A stretch of 7,446 bases of DNA from Chloroflexota bacterium (GCA_029265085.1 JAJUJY010000188.1:1-7446), one strand, 5' to 3'; positions 1-5,434 are shown, counted from the first letter of the stretch. Made by a program: numbers and translations. The notes: generated by a model not told the origin, from the letters alone.

Positions 1-103
1 GACACAAAGATTTATTTGTATCTGACAGCTGACTGGTGAGTTCTTCTTTTTCGTTCGGTGGTCCCCGCAGGGGGGATGCTATTCGAGCCCTGTGCAGCAC
101 CAC

Positions 104-214
104 CTAAATCACCCGGCAGCCAGGCTCCTGACGGGCTACCGGTGTGGATCCAGAACCAACAAAGGGGTCCAGCACCAGCTCTGATTGGAATAATAAAAAA
201 AACACATTGGGCTG
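104..214 (-). pseudogene. DNA methyltransferase remnant (motif I block only)
   Basis: Read on the minus strand, this stretch encodes about 36 residues between two stops. They include LVLDPFVGSGSTPVA, which matches the DPFxGSG(S/T)T S-adenosylmethionine-binding motif of N4-cytosine/N6-adenine DNA methyltransferases of the restriction-modification type. In such enzymes this motif usually lies near the C-terminus of circularly permuted (beta class) proteins, and more helices and strands follow. Here a TAG follows only eight residues after the alanine-arginine pair, and a TAA lies twelve codons upstream of the motif. A run of eight T residues sits just before the motif and could mark a frameshift. 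No start codon or target-recognition region is visible. I read it as a broken gene fragment, possibly the other half of an R-M locus with the adjoining nuclease-like gene, but that pairing is inference. Confidence 0.6.
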
Positions 215-259
215 TTAATCTCCGCTCCCCAATGAATGTTTTTATATAACTATAAGTGT

Positions 260-1213
260 TTAGAGACCAAATTGATTTTTATATTGTTTTAAATGATGCG
301 GAAATGTTTTTCTGAACTTGAGTAACTCTTGAACTGCCCAACTATGGATTTCTTTTAGAGTTTCAGGTTCGTCTATTGAGCCTTCCCGATAAACTGCGAT
401 TCGAGAAGCACGACGGGTATCCAGTCTTTCCCATTCTAAAGGTTCACCTATTTCACTTTCAATATTTTCCTTTTTTTCAAAAAGCCAATCAAACAACTTT
501 TTGTTTTTGTCAGTTTCACCCACATCAATATATAACTCAACCCGTACTCGTCCACCAGTCGCAAACGCTGTTCCAAATGACATTCCGGTGATTCCCGTTT
601 GAAAACTGCACCAGTTTTGCGGTTGGGCCACCTTGGCTTTTGTAAAGGAATAATTATTTCTCAATTCGTCAATCAAGGATTGGAAGTATGCACGATACGC
701 CTCACCTTTTGCAGAAGCTGTATCGTTCGCTCCCTTTTTCGTAATTTTTCCCCATTCATTCGGAAAGACAATTGGCTTGAAATTAATAACAGGCCTGGAG
801 TCATCAATCTTAAAAACTTCGATCTCGATAGCAAAAAATTGTGTATCTGTATCCGTGCGCTGATTCAGCCATTCAATAGTTTGCCGATGCTCATCGCGCA
901 CATTTTCAGAAATCCAAATAATTTTTGAAGCGTCATATCCAGCCGCATAGGTCAACAATTTCCCCAAGTGATCATGATCAGTATATCCAAATTGATTTTC
1001 AATTATGACATTGTGGCTAGTGCTTAAATCTTTTGCAAGAATATCCAGTGAAAAATTCCCTACGCTGGCTTCCTGCTCAACCAGTGCTAAATCCATGCCT
1101 ACAGATTCTCCGAGTTTGTCGAGATTATCAGCAAGCCAAGGCGTGAAATCATGGGATTCATACTGCCAAATATCTCGTATATTAATTCTCTTGATTTTCC
1201 CAAACTCTGGCAT
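260..1213 (-). CDS. DUF4268 protein with PD-(D/E)XK nuclease-like core
   Basis: A 317-residue protein that I recognise as a DUF4268 family member, a family often found beside restriction or defence genes; its biochemical role is not established to my knowledge. The N-terminal half has a PD-(D/E)XK-like arrangement: SLDILA with Asp57, then VIIENQ with Glu72-x-Gln74, followed by TDHDHLGKLLTYAAG (residues 78-92), the most conserved block. The DUF4268 region proper covers roughly residues 165-310 (QSLIDELR, GRVRVELYID, FDWLFEKKENIE). A good Shine-Dalgarno, AGGAG at 1219-1223, sits five bases before the ATG, which fixes the start. No signal peptide or membrane segment is seen, so it is cytoplasmic. 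It is the last intact gene on the minus-strand side of the cluster; a methyltransferase remnant lies just downstream. Nuclease activity is inferred from the fold signature only. Confidence 0.8.
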   Translation of the reverse strand: MPEFGKIKRINIRDIWQYESHDFTPWLADNLDKLGESVGMDLALVEQEASVGNFSLDILAKDLSTSHNVIIENQFGYTDHDHLGKLLTYAAGYDASKIIWISENVRDEHRQTIEWLNQRTDTDTQFFAIEIEVFKIDDSRPVINFKPIVFPNEWGKITKKGANDTASAKGEAYRAYFQSLIDELRNNYSFTKAKVAQPQNWCSFQTGITGMSFGTAFATGGRVRVELYIDVGETDKNKKLFDWLFEKKENIESEIGEPLEWERLDTRRASRIAVYREGSIDEPETLKEIHSWAVQELLKFRKTFPHHLKQYKNQFGL

Positions 1214-1218
1214 AGAGG

Positions 1219-1223
1219 CTCCT
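1219..1223 (-). promoter_or_regulatory. Shine-Dalgarno AGGAG of the DUF4268 gene
   Basis: AGGAG on the minus strand, five bases from the ATG at 1213. It is the clearest ribosome binding site in the accessory block and decides the start of the DUF4268 gene. Confidence 0.75.
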
Positions 1224-1302
1224 TTTACGGCATTTAAAAATTATGTTTTAAAGGGGAAGGACTATCGATTTACATTTACAAACTATAGAAATTAATATTC
1301 AA

Positions 1303-1321
1303 GTCTGCACGCCGCTTAGCG
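1303..1321 (-). other. possible degenerate attC left arm
   Basis: Directly after the stop of the upstream gene (TAA at 1323-1325), the minus strand reads CGCTAAGCGGCGTGCAGAC. It shares GCGTGCAG with the left arm of the attC-like site after the Nudix gene, and CGCTAA resembles a decayed R'' box (RYYYAAC, last base changed). No matching right arm was found before the DUF4268 start. The position right after a stop codon fits an attC, but the match is short. Confidence 0.25.
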
Positions 1322-1322
1322 A

Positions 1323-1907
1323 TTAATGTCTAACAGTTCTCCACCATTCTTGAATAATCGAATATGCATTTTCAACAATATTTTTTTCTCTTGGACCTAA
1401 CTTCACATTTTCATACACATAAACATTCCTCAAACTGCACAGCGTTAACATCATGTTAGCTTGGTGGTTTGGAATAATATATTCACTCCTCAATGTGTTT
1501 ATCAAGGTTGAAATACTATGAGGGGGATCTTCAAACTTTCTTTCTCTCCAGATATTATGGCATATCCTAACTACTTCGGTACGGGCATGTTCAATATCAA
1601 TCTGCTGTATCCCCACTATACTATCGGAAACGCTATAAGCCGCTTGACTCTCACGCACAGCCTGCATATCTTCATTTGATTGAGATTTTGATTCTGATTG
1701 AACAATTTCATTTGTTGTCTTGATCTTCTTACAATTTGAGCATGTTCCTCGCCGCCTAATAGTTTTCCGCATATCCACAAGCTTGCGCCCAATTTGGTTT
1801 ACTTGTTGGCGGGGCTGAATACCCAACTCAATTGCTAAACAATCATCACAATAAGACATTGGAAAAACGTCATCAAGAAGTTCTAATATTGATTCAGCGT
1901 ATGTCAT
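1323..1907 (-). CDS. CxxC/CxxC zinc-ribbon-like protein with DUF4145/HEPN-like C-terminal region
   Basis: A 194-residue protein of unknown function in two parts. Residues 1-62 hold two CxxC pairs (Cys20/Cys23 and Cys56/Cys59) around a helical segment with PRQQVNQIGRKL, an arrangement that suggests a zinc-stabilised helix-turn-helix and thus nucleic-acid binding. A polar, Ser/Gln-rich linker (about 68-100) follows. Residues 105-190 look all-helical and recall DUF4145/HEPN-type domains: LINTLRSEYIIPNHQANMM, then LRNVYVYENVKLG. HEPN ribonucleases usually carry R-x4-6-H; here Arg160-Asn161 is followed by Tyr165 where the His is expected, so catalysis may be lost. The start is ATG with a weak purine-rich leader (AAAGAGAAAA). 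It lies between the EVE-HNH locus and the DUF4268 gene, same strand. A defence or toxin-like role is inferred from context only. Confidence 0.65.
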   Translation of the reverse strand: MTYAESILELLDDVFPMSYCDDCLAIELGIQPRQQVNQIGRKLVDMRKTIRRRGTCSNCKKIKTTNEIVQSESKSQSNEDMQAVRESQAAYSVSDSIVGIQQIDIEHARTEVVRICHNIWRERKFEDPPHSISTLINTLRSEYIIPNHQANMMLTLCSLRNVYVYENVKLGPREKNIVENAYSIIQEWWRTVRH

Positions 1908-2036
1908 ATGATTTTCTCTTTCTCTGCATCAGCGGAAGCATAATTGATAAGGTTATCGGAGTTTGGGAATAGCGGACAAAATTGATAATACTACCATTTT
2001 TTGCCATTTGTTATATGTATTTTTAATTGAAGTAAT
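1908..2036. other. AT-rich spacer without a recognisable site
   Basis: 129 bases between the HNH reading frame and the CxxC protein gene. I looked for an attC site and found no convincing R'' and R' pair. It contains only a purine-rich leader (AAAGAGAAAATC on the minus strand) ahead of the ATG at 1907. Confidence 0.5.
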
Positions 2037-2483
2037 CTACAAAAACCTTTCCTGCAATGAATAGAATGTTGAATACGAATCACCTCTATGAATCATTCTG
2101 TGGCAGTTGGAACACACAAGCTTAAGGTTTTCAATTGAAGTTACATCTCCTTCCTCATATTCTGAAATTGGTTTCAAGTGGTGCACTTCAATAAACCCTT
2201 TGCCTAAGGTACCATATTTATCTTCGAAAGAAAACTTGCAGACCTCGCAAAAAACCCCACCCTTTTCTCTTATAAATGATTCTACCGCTTTATTTCGTAA
2301 TTTCGAGTCTCTTTCCCTCACTTTATGTAATCGCAATTGAATTTGACCCTCTAATGACGGTAATAATTCATCATCTTGTTCTCTGATATCCAAATTTAAG
2401 CCATCCCAATAGGTTTTTAATAATCGACTTTGTGTATCATTCAATAAAAAGTTAGTTCCTACACGCGAAGTTAGGATTTGCAT
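2037..2483 (-). CDS. HNH endonuclease half of the split EVE-HNH gene
   Basis: A 148-residue frame beginning at an internal ATG (Met128 of the restored fusion). Residues 1-30 are the tail of the EVE domain. Residues 45-72 are a charged helical linker (RLHKVRERDSKLRNKAVESF). The HNH module follows: CEVC (Cys79/Cys82), IEVHHLKPI (His101/His102), ENLKLVC (Asn119), CSNCH (Cys124/Cys127), and His132. The four cysteines bind structural zinc; the paired His and Asn form the beta-beta-alpha metal site. All key residues are present, so the nuclease domain appears intact. There is no good ribosome binding site before this ATG, which fits its being an internal Met of a longer gene. If translated alone it would lack the modified-base reader. 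Confidence 0.75.
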   Translation of the reverse strand: MQILTSRVGTNFLLNDTQSRLLKTYWDGLNLDIREQDDELLPSLEGQIQLRLHKVRERDSKLRNKAVESFIREKGGVFCEVCKFSFEDKYGTLGKGFIEVHHLKPISEYEEGDVTSIENLKLVCSNCHRMIHRGDSYSTFYSLQERFL

Positions 2484-2507
2484 TTTAGATAATGCTGGGT
2501 CTTTTAA

Positions 2508-2864
2508 CTATTCACCAGAAGTCAGCATTCCGTCTAATGGAGATAATCTGACCTCTTTTACTGCCACACCCGCTTTTACAATAGATGCTTCGGAAAATGA
2601 CTCTAACCATAGATGATCGTATAGAACAAGTGGATTCTTTAATTTCTCTCTAGGACTGCATTCTTCATTTACCACGCCAATAGCCACTATACCTGAGATT
2701 GCATTATGTGAACCTTTAGCTCTCCAAAAATAAACTTCATCGCCTATAGAAACTTCTGCTTGATGTTTGAGCTTAGTAACACTCCAATATACATCCTTCG
2801 TTATGAGGAGATATTCATCAATTCTAAACTTATCTGGATTCCCTTGAAATATCCAAGTTTTCAT
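2508..2864 (-). CDS. EVE domain half of the split EVE-HNH gene (C-terminally truncated)
   Basis: A 118-residue frame with the hallmarks of the N-terminal part of an EVE (PUA-like) domain: WIFQGNPDKF at residues 4-13, YWSVTKLKHQAEVSIGDEVYFWRAKG around 26-51, then SGIVAIGVV. EVE domains bind modified bases in DNA through an aromatic pocket. Family members are normally about 140-150 residues; this one stops at 118, after LSPLDGMLTSGE, and lacks the closing strands, which are encoded in the same frame after the TAG. The region before the ATG at 2864 is A-rich with no Shine-Dalgarno. The truncated domain is unlikely to fold fully on its own. Confidence 0.75.
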   Translation of the reverse strand: MKTWIFQGNPDKFRIDEYLLITKDVYWSVTKLKHQAEVSIGDEVYFWRAKGSHNAISGIVAIGVVNEECSPREKLKNPLVLYDHLWLESFSEASIVKAGVAVKEVRLSPLDGMLTSGE

Positions 2865-2913
2865 CTTTTTATATTCATTTTTTGTTATTTACGGTTTGCT
2901 TTATCTATAGACA

Positions 2914-2920
2914 GTTAGGC
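2914..2920 (-). other. isolated attC core box (GCCTAAC)
   Basis: The minus strand reads GCCTAAC, a perfect R'' box (RYYYAAC); the plus strand reads GTTAGGC, a perfect R' box. It lies between the one-armed attC after the Nudix gene and the EVE start, in the orientation opposite to that needed to complete that attC. It may be a leftover half-site from a deletion or rearrangement, or chance. Confidence 0.25.
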
Positions 2921-2982
2921 GTGGAGTAAACCTTGAGAATAAGATTACGTTTGGGTACAGAAAAAGCCCGGAAAAATCACAG

Positions 2983-3017
2983 AAGCCCGCACTTGTCCGC
3001 TGCACGCTGTGTTGGCA
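2983..3017 (-). other. truncated attC site (left arm only) after the Nudix gene
   Basis: Sixteen bases after the Nudix stop, the minus strand carries TGCCAAC (3011-3017, R''-like), then GCGTGCA, then GGACAAGTGCGGGC. This is nearly identical to the left arm of the complete attC at 4333-4464, which shares GCGTGCA and GGACAAGTGCGGGC at the same spacing. The matching right arm (a CCCGCACTTG-like segment and a GTTRRRY box) is missing before the EVE gene. The site therefore appears to have lost about half its length and should not be able to fold into a recombining hairpin. Confidence 0.65.
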
Positions 3018-3032
3018 GCTGCCGAATTTTGC

Positions 3033-3575
3033 TCACGACGACTTGGCATACAATGGCAATTTGATTGGCTCAGATGGAATATTCCCATCGAGCAGCGGCT
3101 TGATATGTTGAGCTAAACCAACCGGCATGAATTTTTCCGAGGATTGCACCAACTCTTGATGGGTCCACCAATAATAGGCTTTATGGGCGTTCTGCTCATA
3201 CGGCAGCAGATTTACCAGGCTGATTACAGAGGTTGGAACAAAGACAACGAAGAAACGTTCTTGAAGGAGCAATTGCCCTTTGTCGCCATCCAAAAGGCGT
3301 TCATGGTACCAAACGCACGTGTCAACTTTATCCGTTTTAATGCCTGTTTCCTCCCAAAGCTCGCGTTGTGCTGCTTGTTCATAGGTTTCATGCGGCTCAA
3401 CCCCGCCGCCGGGAGTGTTCCAATATACCGTTAAATCAGGAAACGCGTTGTGGACAGGTCGCGCATCATGGACGCGAATCAAAAGGAGCCGCTTTCGATC
3501 ATCGATCACAAGCAAACGAGCTGTAGGGCGAACATACATATGACTTCGGATAGTATTCATTTCTATAGCACACAC
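3033..3575 (-). CDS. Nudix hydrolase
   Basis: A protein of up to 180 residues with a perfect Nudix box, G57-x5-E63-x7-R71-E72-L73-W74-E75-E76-T77-G78-I79, which binds the metal for cleavage of a nucleoside diphosphate linked to another group. The substrate cannot be told from sequence. The N-terminal strand RPTARLLVIDDRKRLLLIRV (16-35) and FFVVFVP (around 108-114) fit the fold. It is cytoplasmic. The listed start is GTG at 3575; ATG at 3560 and ATG at 3539 are alternatives, and the last best matches usual family starts just before RPTAR. None has a strong ribosome binding site. It is a gene-cassette cargo: a full attC ends 57 bases upstream and an attC left arm begins 16 bases after the stop. 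Function assignment is firm at family level only. Confidence 0.88.
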   Translation of the reverse strand: MCAIEMNTIRSHMYVRPTARLLVIDDRKRLLLIRVHDARPVHNAFPDLTVYWNTPGGGVEPHETYEQAAQRELWEETGIKTDKVDTCVWYHERLLDGDKGQLLLQERFFVVFVPTSVISLVNLLPYEQNAHKAYYWWTHQELVQSSEKFMPVGLAQHIKPLLDGNIPSEPIKLPLYAKSS

Positions 3576-3632
3576 TCTGGATAATCACCGGTTATTCGAA
3601 CGTATTTAGCTGAACAATATTTTACAATCGCC

Positions 3633-3766
3633 GCCCAACAGCTTGCGTTACTTACGGGCGTGGACTGCCGCGTAGCGGCGTGTTTGGCAGCAGGAAAAAC
3701 TCAAAGCCAGAAAAAAGGCTGAAAATGCCGCAGAATCTCCACCGTCCATTGCATGCTTTGTTAGCC
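3633..3766 (-). other. complete attC recombination site after the HIT gene
   Basis: An imperfect inverted repeat of 134 bases. On the minus strand it opens with GGCTAAC (3760-3766, R'' box, one mismatch to RYYYAAC) followed by AAAGCATGCAATGGACGG, and closes with GTTGGGC (3633-3639, perfect R' box, GTTRRRY). A GCCGC-GTA-GCGGC hairpin lies in the central variable region. It starts 20 bases after the HIT stop, where cassette attC sites normally sit. The length is at the upper end of the usual range (about 57-141). Arm pairing is weaker than in the site at 4333-4464. The recombination point would be between G and TT of the R' box. Confidence 0.7.
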
Positions 3767-4338
3767 TGCTTTTGACCTTTGAAGCCCTACACTTTTGAAT
3801 AACCATCTTTTACAATCCTTATTTCTTCATCATTCAACTCATATAATAACGAGTCGAGTTTGCTGTGAATTTTGATGGCTAAATCAGCAGCCTGTTCAAA
3901 TGAACAGACCCACTTTTGTTCTTCAAGTATTTGTTTGAGCAATTCTGCTCCTATTGGCATTCCGTCCATTCGAGGAATAATCATGAAGTGTACATGCTTC
4001 ACGGTTTCACCGAAAGAACATGCATATGCCTTTATCGGGTGAAATACGGCGTCAATCGCCTTGCATGTATTTCGGAGGATTAATCCGAGATTCTCAACTT
4101 CTTCCGACTTAAGGTCTGCCAAATGTGTACAATGGCGTTTGGGTTGCAAAATGAGCATACCTTTCAATGGAGCGCCGTTTGAGGCTATGGAGTGAGTGAC
4201 TATCCAGTATTCATCTTCGTAAATAATTCCACCTGGTGTATTGATACTGCCTGAAACTATCTCACAACCAAGACATTTTTCCATGATGAATTTCCTTGAT
4301 AATATTGGCGATACTTTCTTGATGGAGGGGCGGGCTAA
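3639..4338 (-). mobile_element. integron-type gene cassette carrying the HIT gene (700 bp)
   Basis: The interval between the two attC recombination points (between plus-strand bases 4338/4339 and 3638/3639) has the layout of a single gene cassette: about 50 bases of leader with a ribosome binding site, one promoterless-looking gene, a 20-base gap and its own attC. It is the only cassette in the window with both borders complete. Integrases recognise the folded bottom strand of attC, so this unit should be excisable if a compatible IntI were supplied. Confidence 0.65.
3787..4284 (-). CDS. HIT-family protein (histidine triad, third His replaced)
   Basis: A 165-residue HIT-like protein. HIT enzymes are nucleotide hydrolases or transferases that act through a phospho-His intermediate at a His-x-His-x-His motif. 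Seen here: a zinc-knuckle-like pair (Cys4/Cys7), GGIIYEDEYWIVTH (18-31), LILQPKRHCTHLADL (44-58), and VKHVHFMIIPR (95-105), which gives His97 and His99 with Met101 in the third position. I recall a bacterial subfamily with CxxC, PKRH-x-x-H and HxHF motifs where the third His is also absent, so this is probably a family trait, not a mutation. Start ATG with AAGGAAA at 4291-4297, six bases away. It is the sole gene of a complete cassette. The substrate is unknown; residues 115-165 form a helical tail. Confidence 0.82.
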   Translation of the reverse strand: MEKCLGCEIVSGSINTPGGIIYEDEYWIVTHSIASNGAPLKGMLILQPKRHCTHLADLKSEEVENLGLILRNTCKAIDAVFHPIKAYACSFGETVKHVHFMIIPRMDGMPIGAELLKQILEEQKWVCSFEQAADLAIKIHSKLDSLLYELNDEEIRIVKDGYSKV

Positions 4339-4464
4339 CGGCGAGCGTTACTGGCAAGTGCGGGAATTGGCAGAGCAAAGCCAAAGGTAGAATCCGCCGT
4401 TTGGGGCAGAATCCCTGAAAGTGAGGGCAAAGCCCGCACTTGTCCAGTGCACGCAATGTTGGGC
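4333..4464 (-). other. complete attC recombination site after the membrane-anchored protein gene
   Basis: A strong inverted repeat of 132 bases. On the minus strand: R'' GCCCAAC (4458-4464, perfect), then GCGTGCACTGGACAAGTGCGGG; at the other end CCCGCACTTGCCAG..., closing with R' GTTAGCC (4333-4339, one mismatch). The arms CTGGACAAGTGCGGG and CTGG-CAAGTGCGGG pair fully except for one extra base in the left arm. This reproduces the single unpaired base in L'' that sets strand choice in true attC sites and supports the minus-strand orientation. It begins 11 bases after the stop of the upstream gene and ends 48 bases before the HIT start. Confidence 0.78.
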
Positions 4465-4475
4465 ACGGTTTTGCC

Positions 4476-5270
4476 TTAGTTTTTTTCTTTAACTTCAAAA
4501 TACCCATGAAAGGTTGGCTCTATTATTGCTGATTCAGCCTTTTCTTTGGGATATTGCATAACAAATACATCAAATTTCACATCTAACTTCTTTTTGTATT
4601 TGTAGCCGCCAATATCGAAATACTCTATTTCAAGATTTAGTTCTGGCATTTCAAAGTGGTCATCAGATGCGCCAAATAGTGAATTCTTTTCAGACTCGTG
4701 TTTTGTCCGATGACGATGCATGTTTAGAAATACCAAAATAGAACTTAGACTCAAGAAGGTTAATGGAAGTTCAATTTCAAGACCGCTAGTGGTTACCGAT
4801 GCTGGCATTAAGTAGGGTTGTTCAATGTTTGAAATCGCTTCTATATTTATGCCAGAAGAATTATGCTTCAAGTCAACTATTAAGAATTTGCCATTTTCAC
4901 TATTAACGATAATTGGCAGGGAATTTTTGTAACAATAATCTTGTATTTTTTTGACAGTGTCTTGTAAGTTGAAATCCCACTTAATCTTAATTGATTTCGC
5001 TGCACCTGAGCCGATATTGTAGAAAATTATTTTGGGCAATTTTCCAACAACATATTCATTTTTTAGTTTTTCATTGCTCCAACGTGTTGCCACATAAATT
5101 TCATCATGGTCGTCAGCATAACCAAAAATAGATGCATTAGGAACGATTATTTCGGGTTTTTGAGAAGCCTTTCTTTGCTTTTCCATCTCTCGCAAAGTAA
5201 GGAAAACTAACAATACAGTAACCCATGTTGCGATTTGCCCAACTATCCCGATTATTTGCTCGATGTTCAT
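4476..5270 (-). CDS. membrane-anchored protein of unknown function, cassette cargo
   Basis: A 264-residue protein I cannot assign to a named family. Residues 7-26 (IGIVGQIATWVTVLLVFLTL) form one N-terminal transmembrane segment, followed by a charged stretch EMEKQRKASQKPE (28-40) that should lie on the cytoplasmic side. The rest is a soluble, mostly beta domain with FYNIGSGAAKSIKIKW (83-98), a phrase common in uncharacterised proteins with the same one-helix-plus-domain layout, and a C-terminal run LEIEYFDIGGYKYKKKLDVKFDVFV. This layout recurs in gene cassettes and accessory islands. The start is ATG with a weak purine-rich leader (AAAGAGAAAAT). Its attC begins 11 bases after the stop. It follows a leader with an extended -10 promoter and a perfect inverted repeat. 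No enzymatic motif is seen. Confidence 0.7.
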   Translation of the reverse strand: MNIEQIIGIVGQIATWVTVLLVFLTLREMEKQRKASQKPEIIVPNASIFGYADDHDEIYVATRWSNEKLKNEYVVGKLPKIIFYNIGSGAAKSIKIKWDFNLQDTVKKIQDYCYKNSLPIIVNSENGKFLIVDLKHNSSGINIEAISNIEQPYLMPASVTTSGLEIELPLTFLSLSSILVFLNMHRHRTKHESEKNSLFGASDDHFEMPELNLEIEYFDIGGYKYKKKLDVKFDVFVMQYPKEKAESAIIEPTFHGYFEVKEKN

Positions 5271-5309
5271 ATTTTCTCTTTTATATTGTGACCAAGTGCC
5301 GAACTATTA

Positions 5310-5351
5310 GATATACTGCAAATTAAATATACGGATCAAACGCAGTATATC
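5310..5351. repeat. perfect 10-bp inverted repeat in the array leader
   Basis: GATATACTGC (5310-5319) and GCAGTATATC (5342-5351) are exact reverse complements around a 22-base AT-rich spacer. The repeat lies between the putative promoter at 5426-5434 and the ATG at 5270, so in the transcript it would form a leader hairpin; as DNA it could be a two-half-site operator. No T-run follows on the minus strand, so it is not a typical terminator. Confidence 0.6.
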
Positions 5352-5425
5352 CGCCTGTTTCCGGTATGATAATTTGAAACACTACCTGATTATTTTCTCA
5401 ATTTCCCCATCAATAAACAAAATTC

Positions 5426-5434
5426 ATTATAGCA
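5426..5434 (-). promoter_or_regulatory. putative extended -10 promoter reading into the array
   Basis: The minus strand carries TGCTATAAT, a perfect extended -10 element (TGnTATAAT), with no good -35 at the usual distance. Transcription would start near 5419 and give a leader of about 150 bases before the membrane-anchored protein gene. It may drive the cassette genes as a unit. The assignment is by motif only. Confidence 0.4.

Larger units (their letters stand above)
2037..2864 (-). pseudogene. EVE-HNH modification-dependent endonuclease, interrupted by one in-frame amber codon
   Basis: Two apparent minus-strand ORFs (2508-2864 and 2037-2483) are in the same frame, separated by one TAG at 2508-2510. 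Reading through gives SGE-stop-LKDPALSK-MQILTSR, with no frameshift and no missing bases. The residues after the stop (MQILTSRVGTNFLL..., then YW) are what I expect for the last strands of an EVE domain, so the break lies inside the EVE domain, not between two genes. The restored protein would be about 275 residues: EVE (about 1-155), a charged helical linker, then a Cys4-type HNH nuclease. EVE-HNH enzymes such as VcaM4I are known to cut DNA carrying modified cytosine, so this would be a type IV-like restriction enzyme against modified phage DNA. It may be a recent pseudogene, a sequencing error, or a stop suppressed by readthrough; the intact downstream frame argues for a recent event. Confidence 0.8.
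260..5270 (-). mobile_element. CALIN-like gene-cassette array (integron integrase not in the window)
   Basis: All genes here lie on the minus strand, are short and functionally unrelated, and the three at the upstream end (membrane-anchored, HIT, Nudix) are each followed by an attC or attC arm. Two sites are complete and one is half deleted. Downstream of 2983 the attC signal fades, so inclusion of the EVE-HNH, CxxC and DUF4268 genes is inference from orientation, spacing and cargo type. No tyrosine recombinase and no clear attI are visible. Confidence 0.55.

Noticed and set aside
61..103. tRNA-like TTCGA / CTCGAAT sequence with G/C-rich stems
   Set aside because: The T-loop would be too long and no matching acceptor or anticodon arm could be found on either strand.
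58..249. 63-residue plus-strand ORF near the window start
   Set aside because: It is antisense to the methyltransferase motif and starts at GTG without a ribosome binding site; no recognisable domain.
1328..1334. GTCTAAC box on the plus strand as an attC R'' box
   Set aside because: It lies in the last codons of the CxxC protein gene with no plus-strand gene or inverted partner.
1908..2036. possible attC between the HNH frame and the CxxC protein gene
   Set aside because: A loose AT-rich R''-like ATATAAC is present but there is no R' box or pairing arm.
4262..4507. 81-residue minus-strand ORF across the intergenic region between the HIT and membrane-anchored genes
   Set aside because: It lies over the attC site and overlaps both neighbouring genes; the Cys/Pro-rich translation reflects the attC palindrome and has no family signature.
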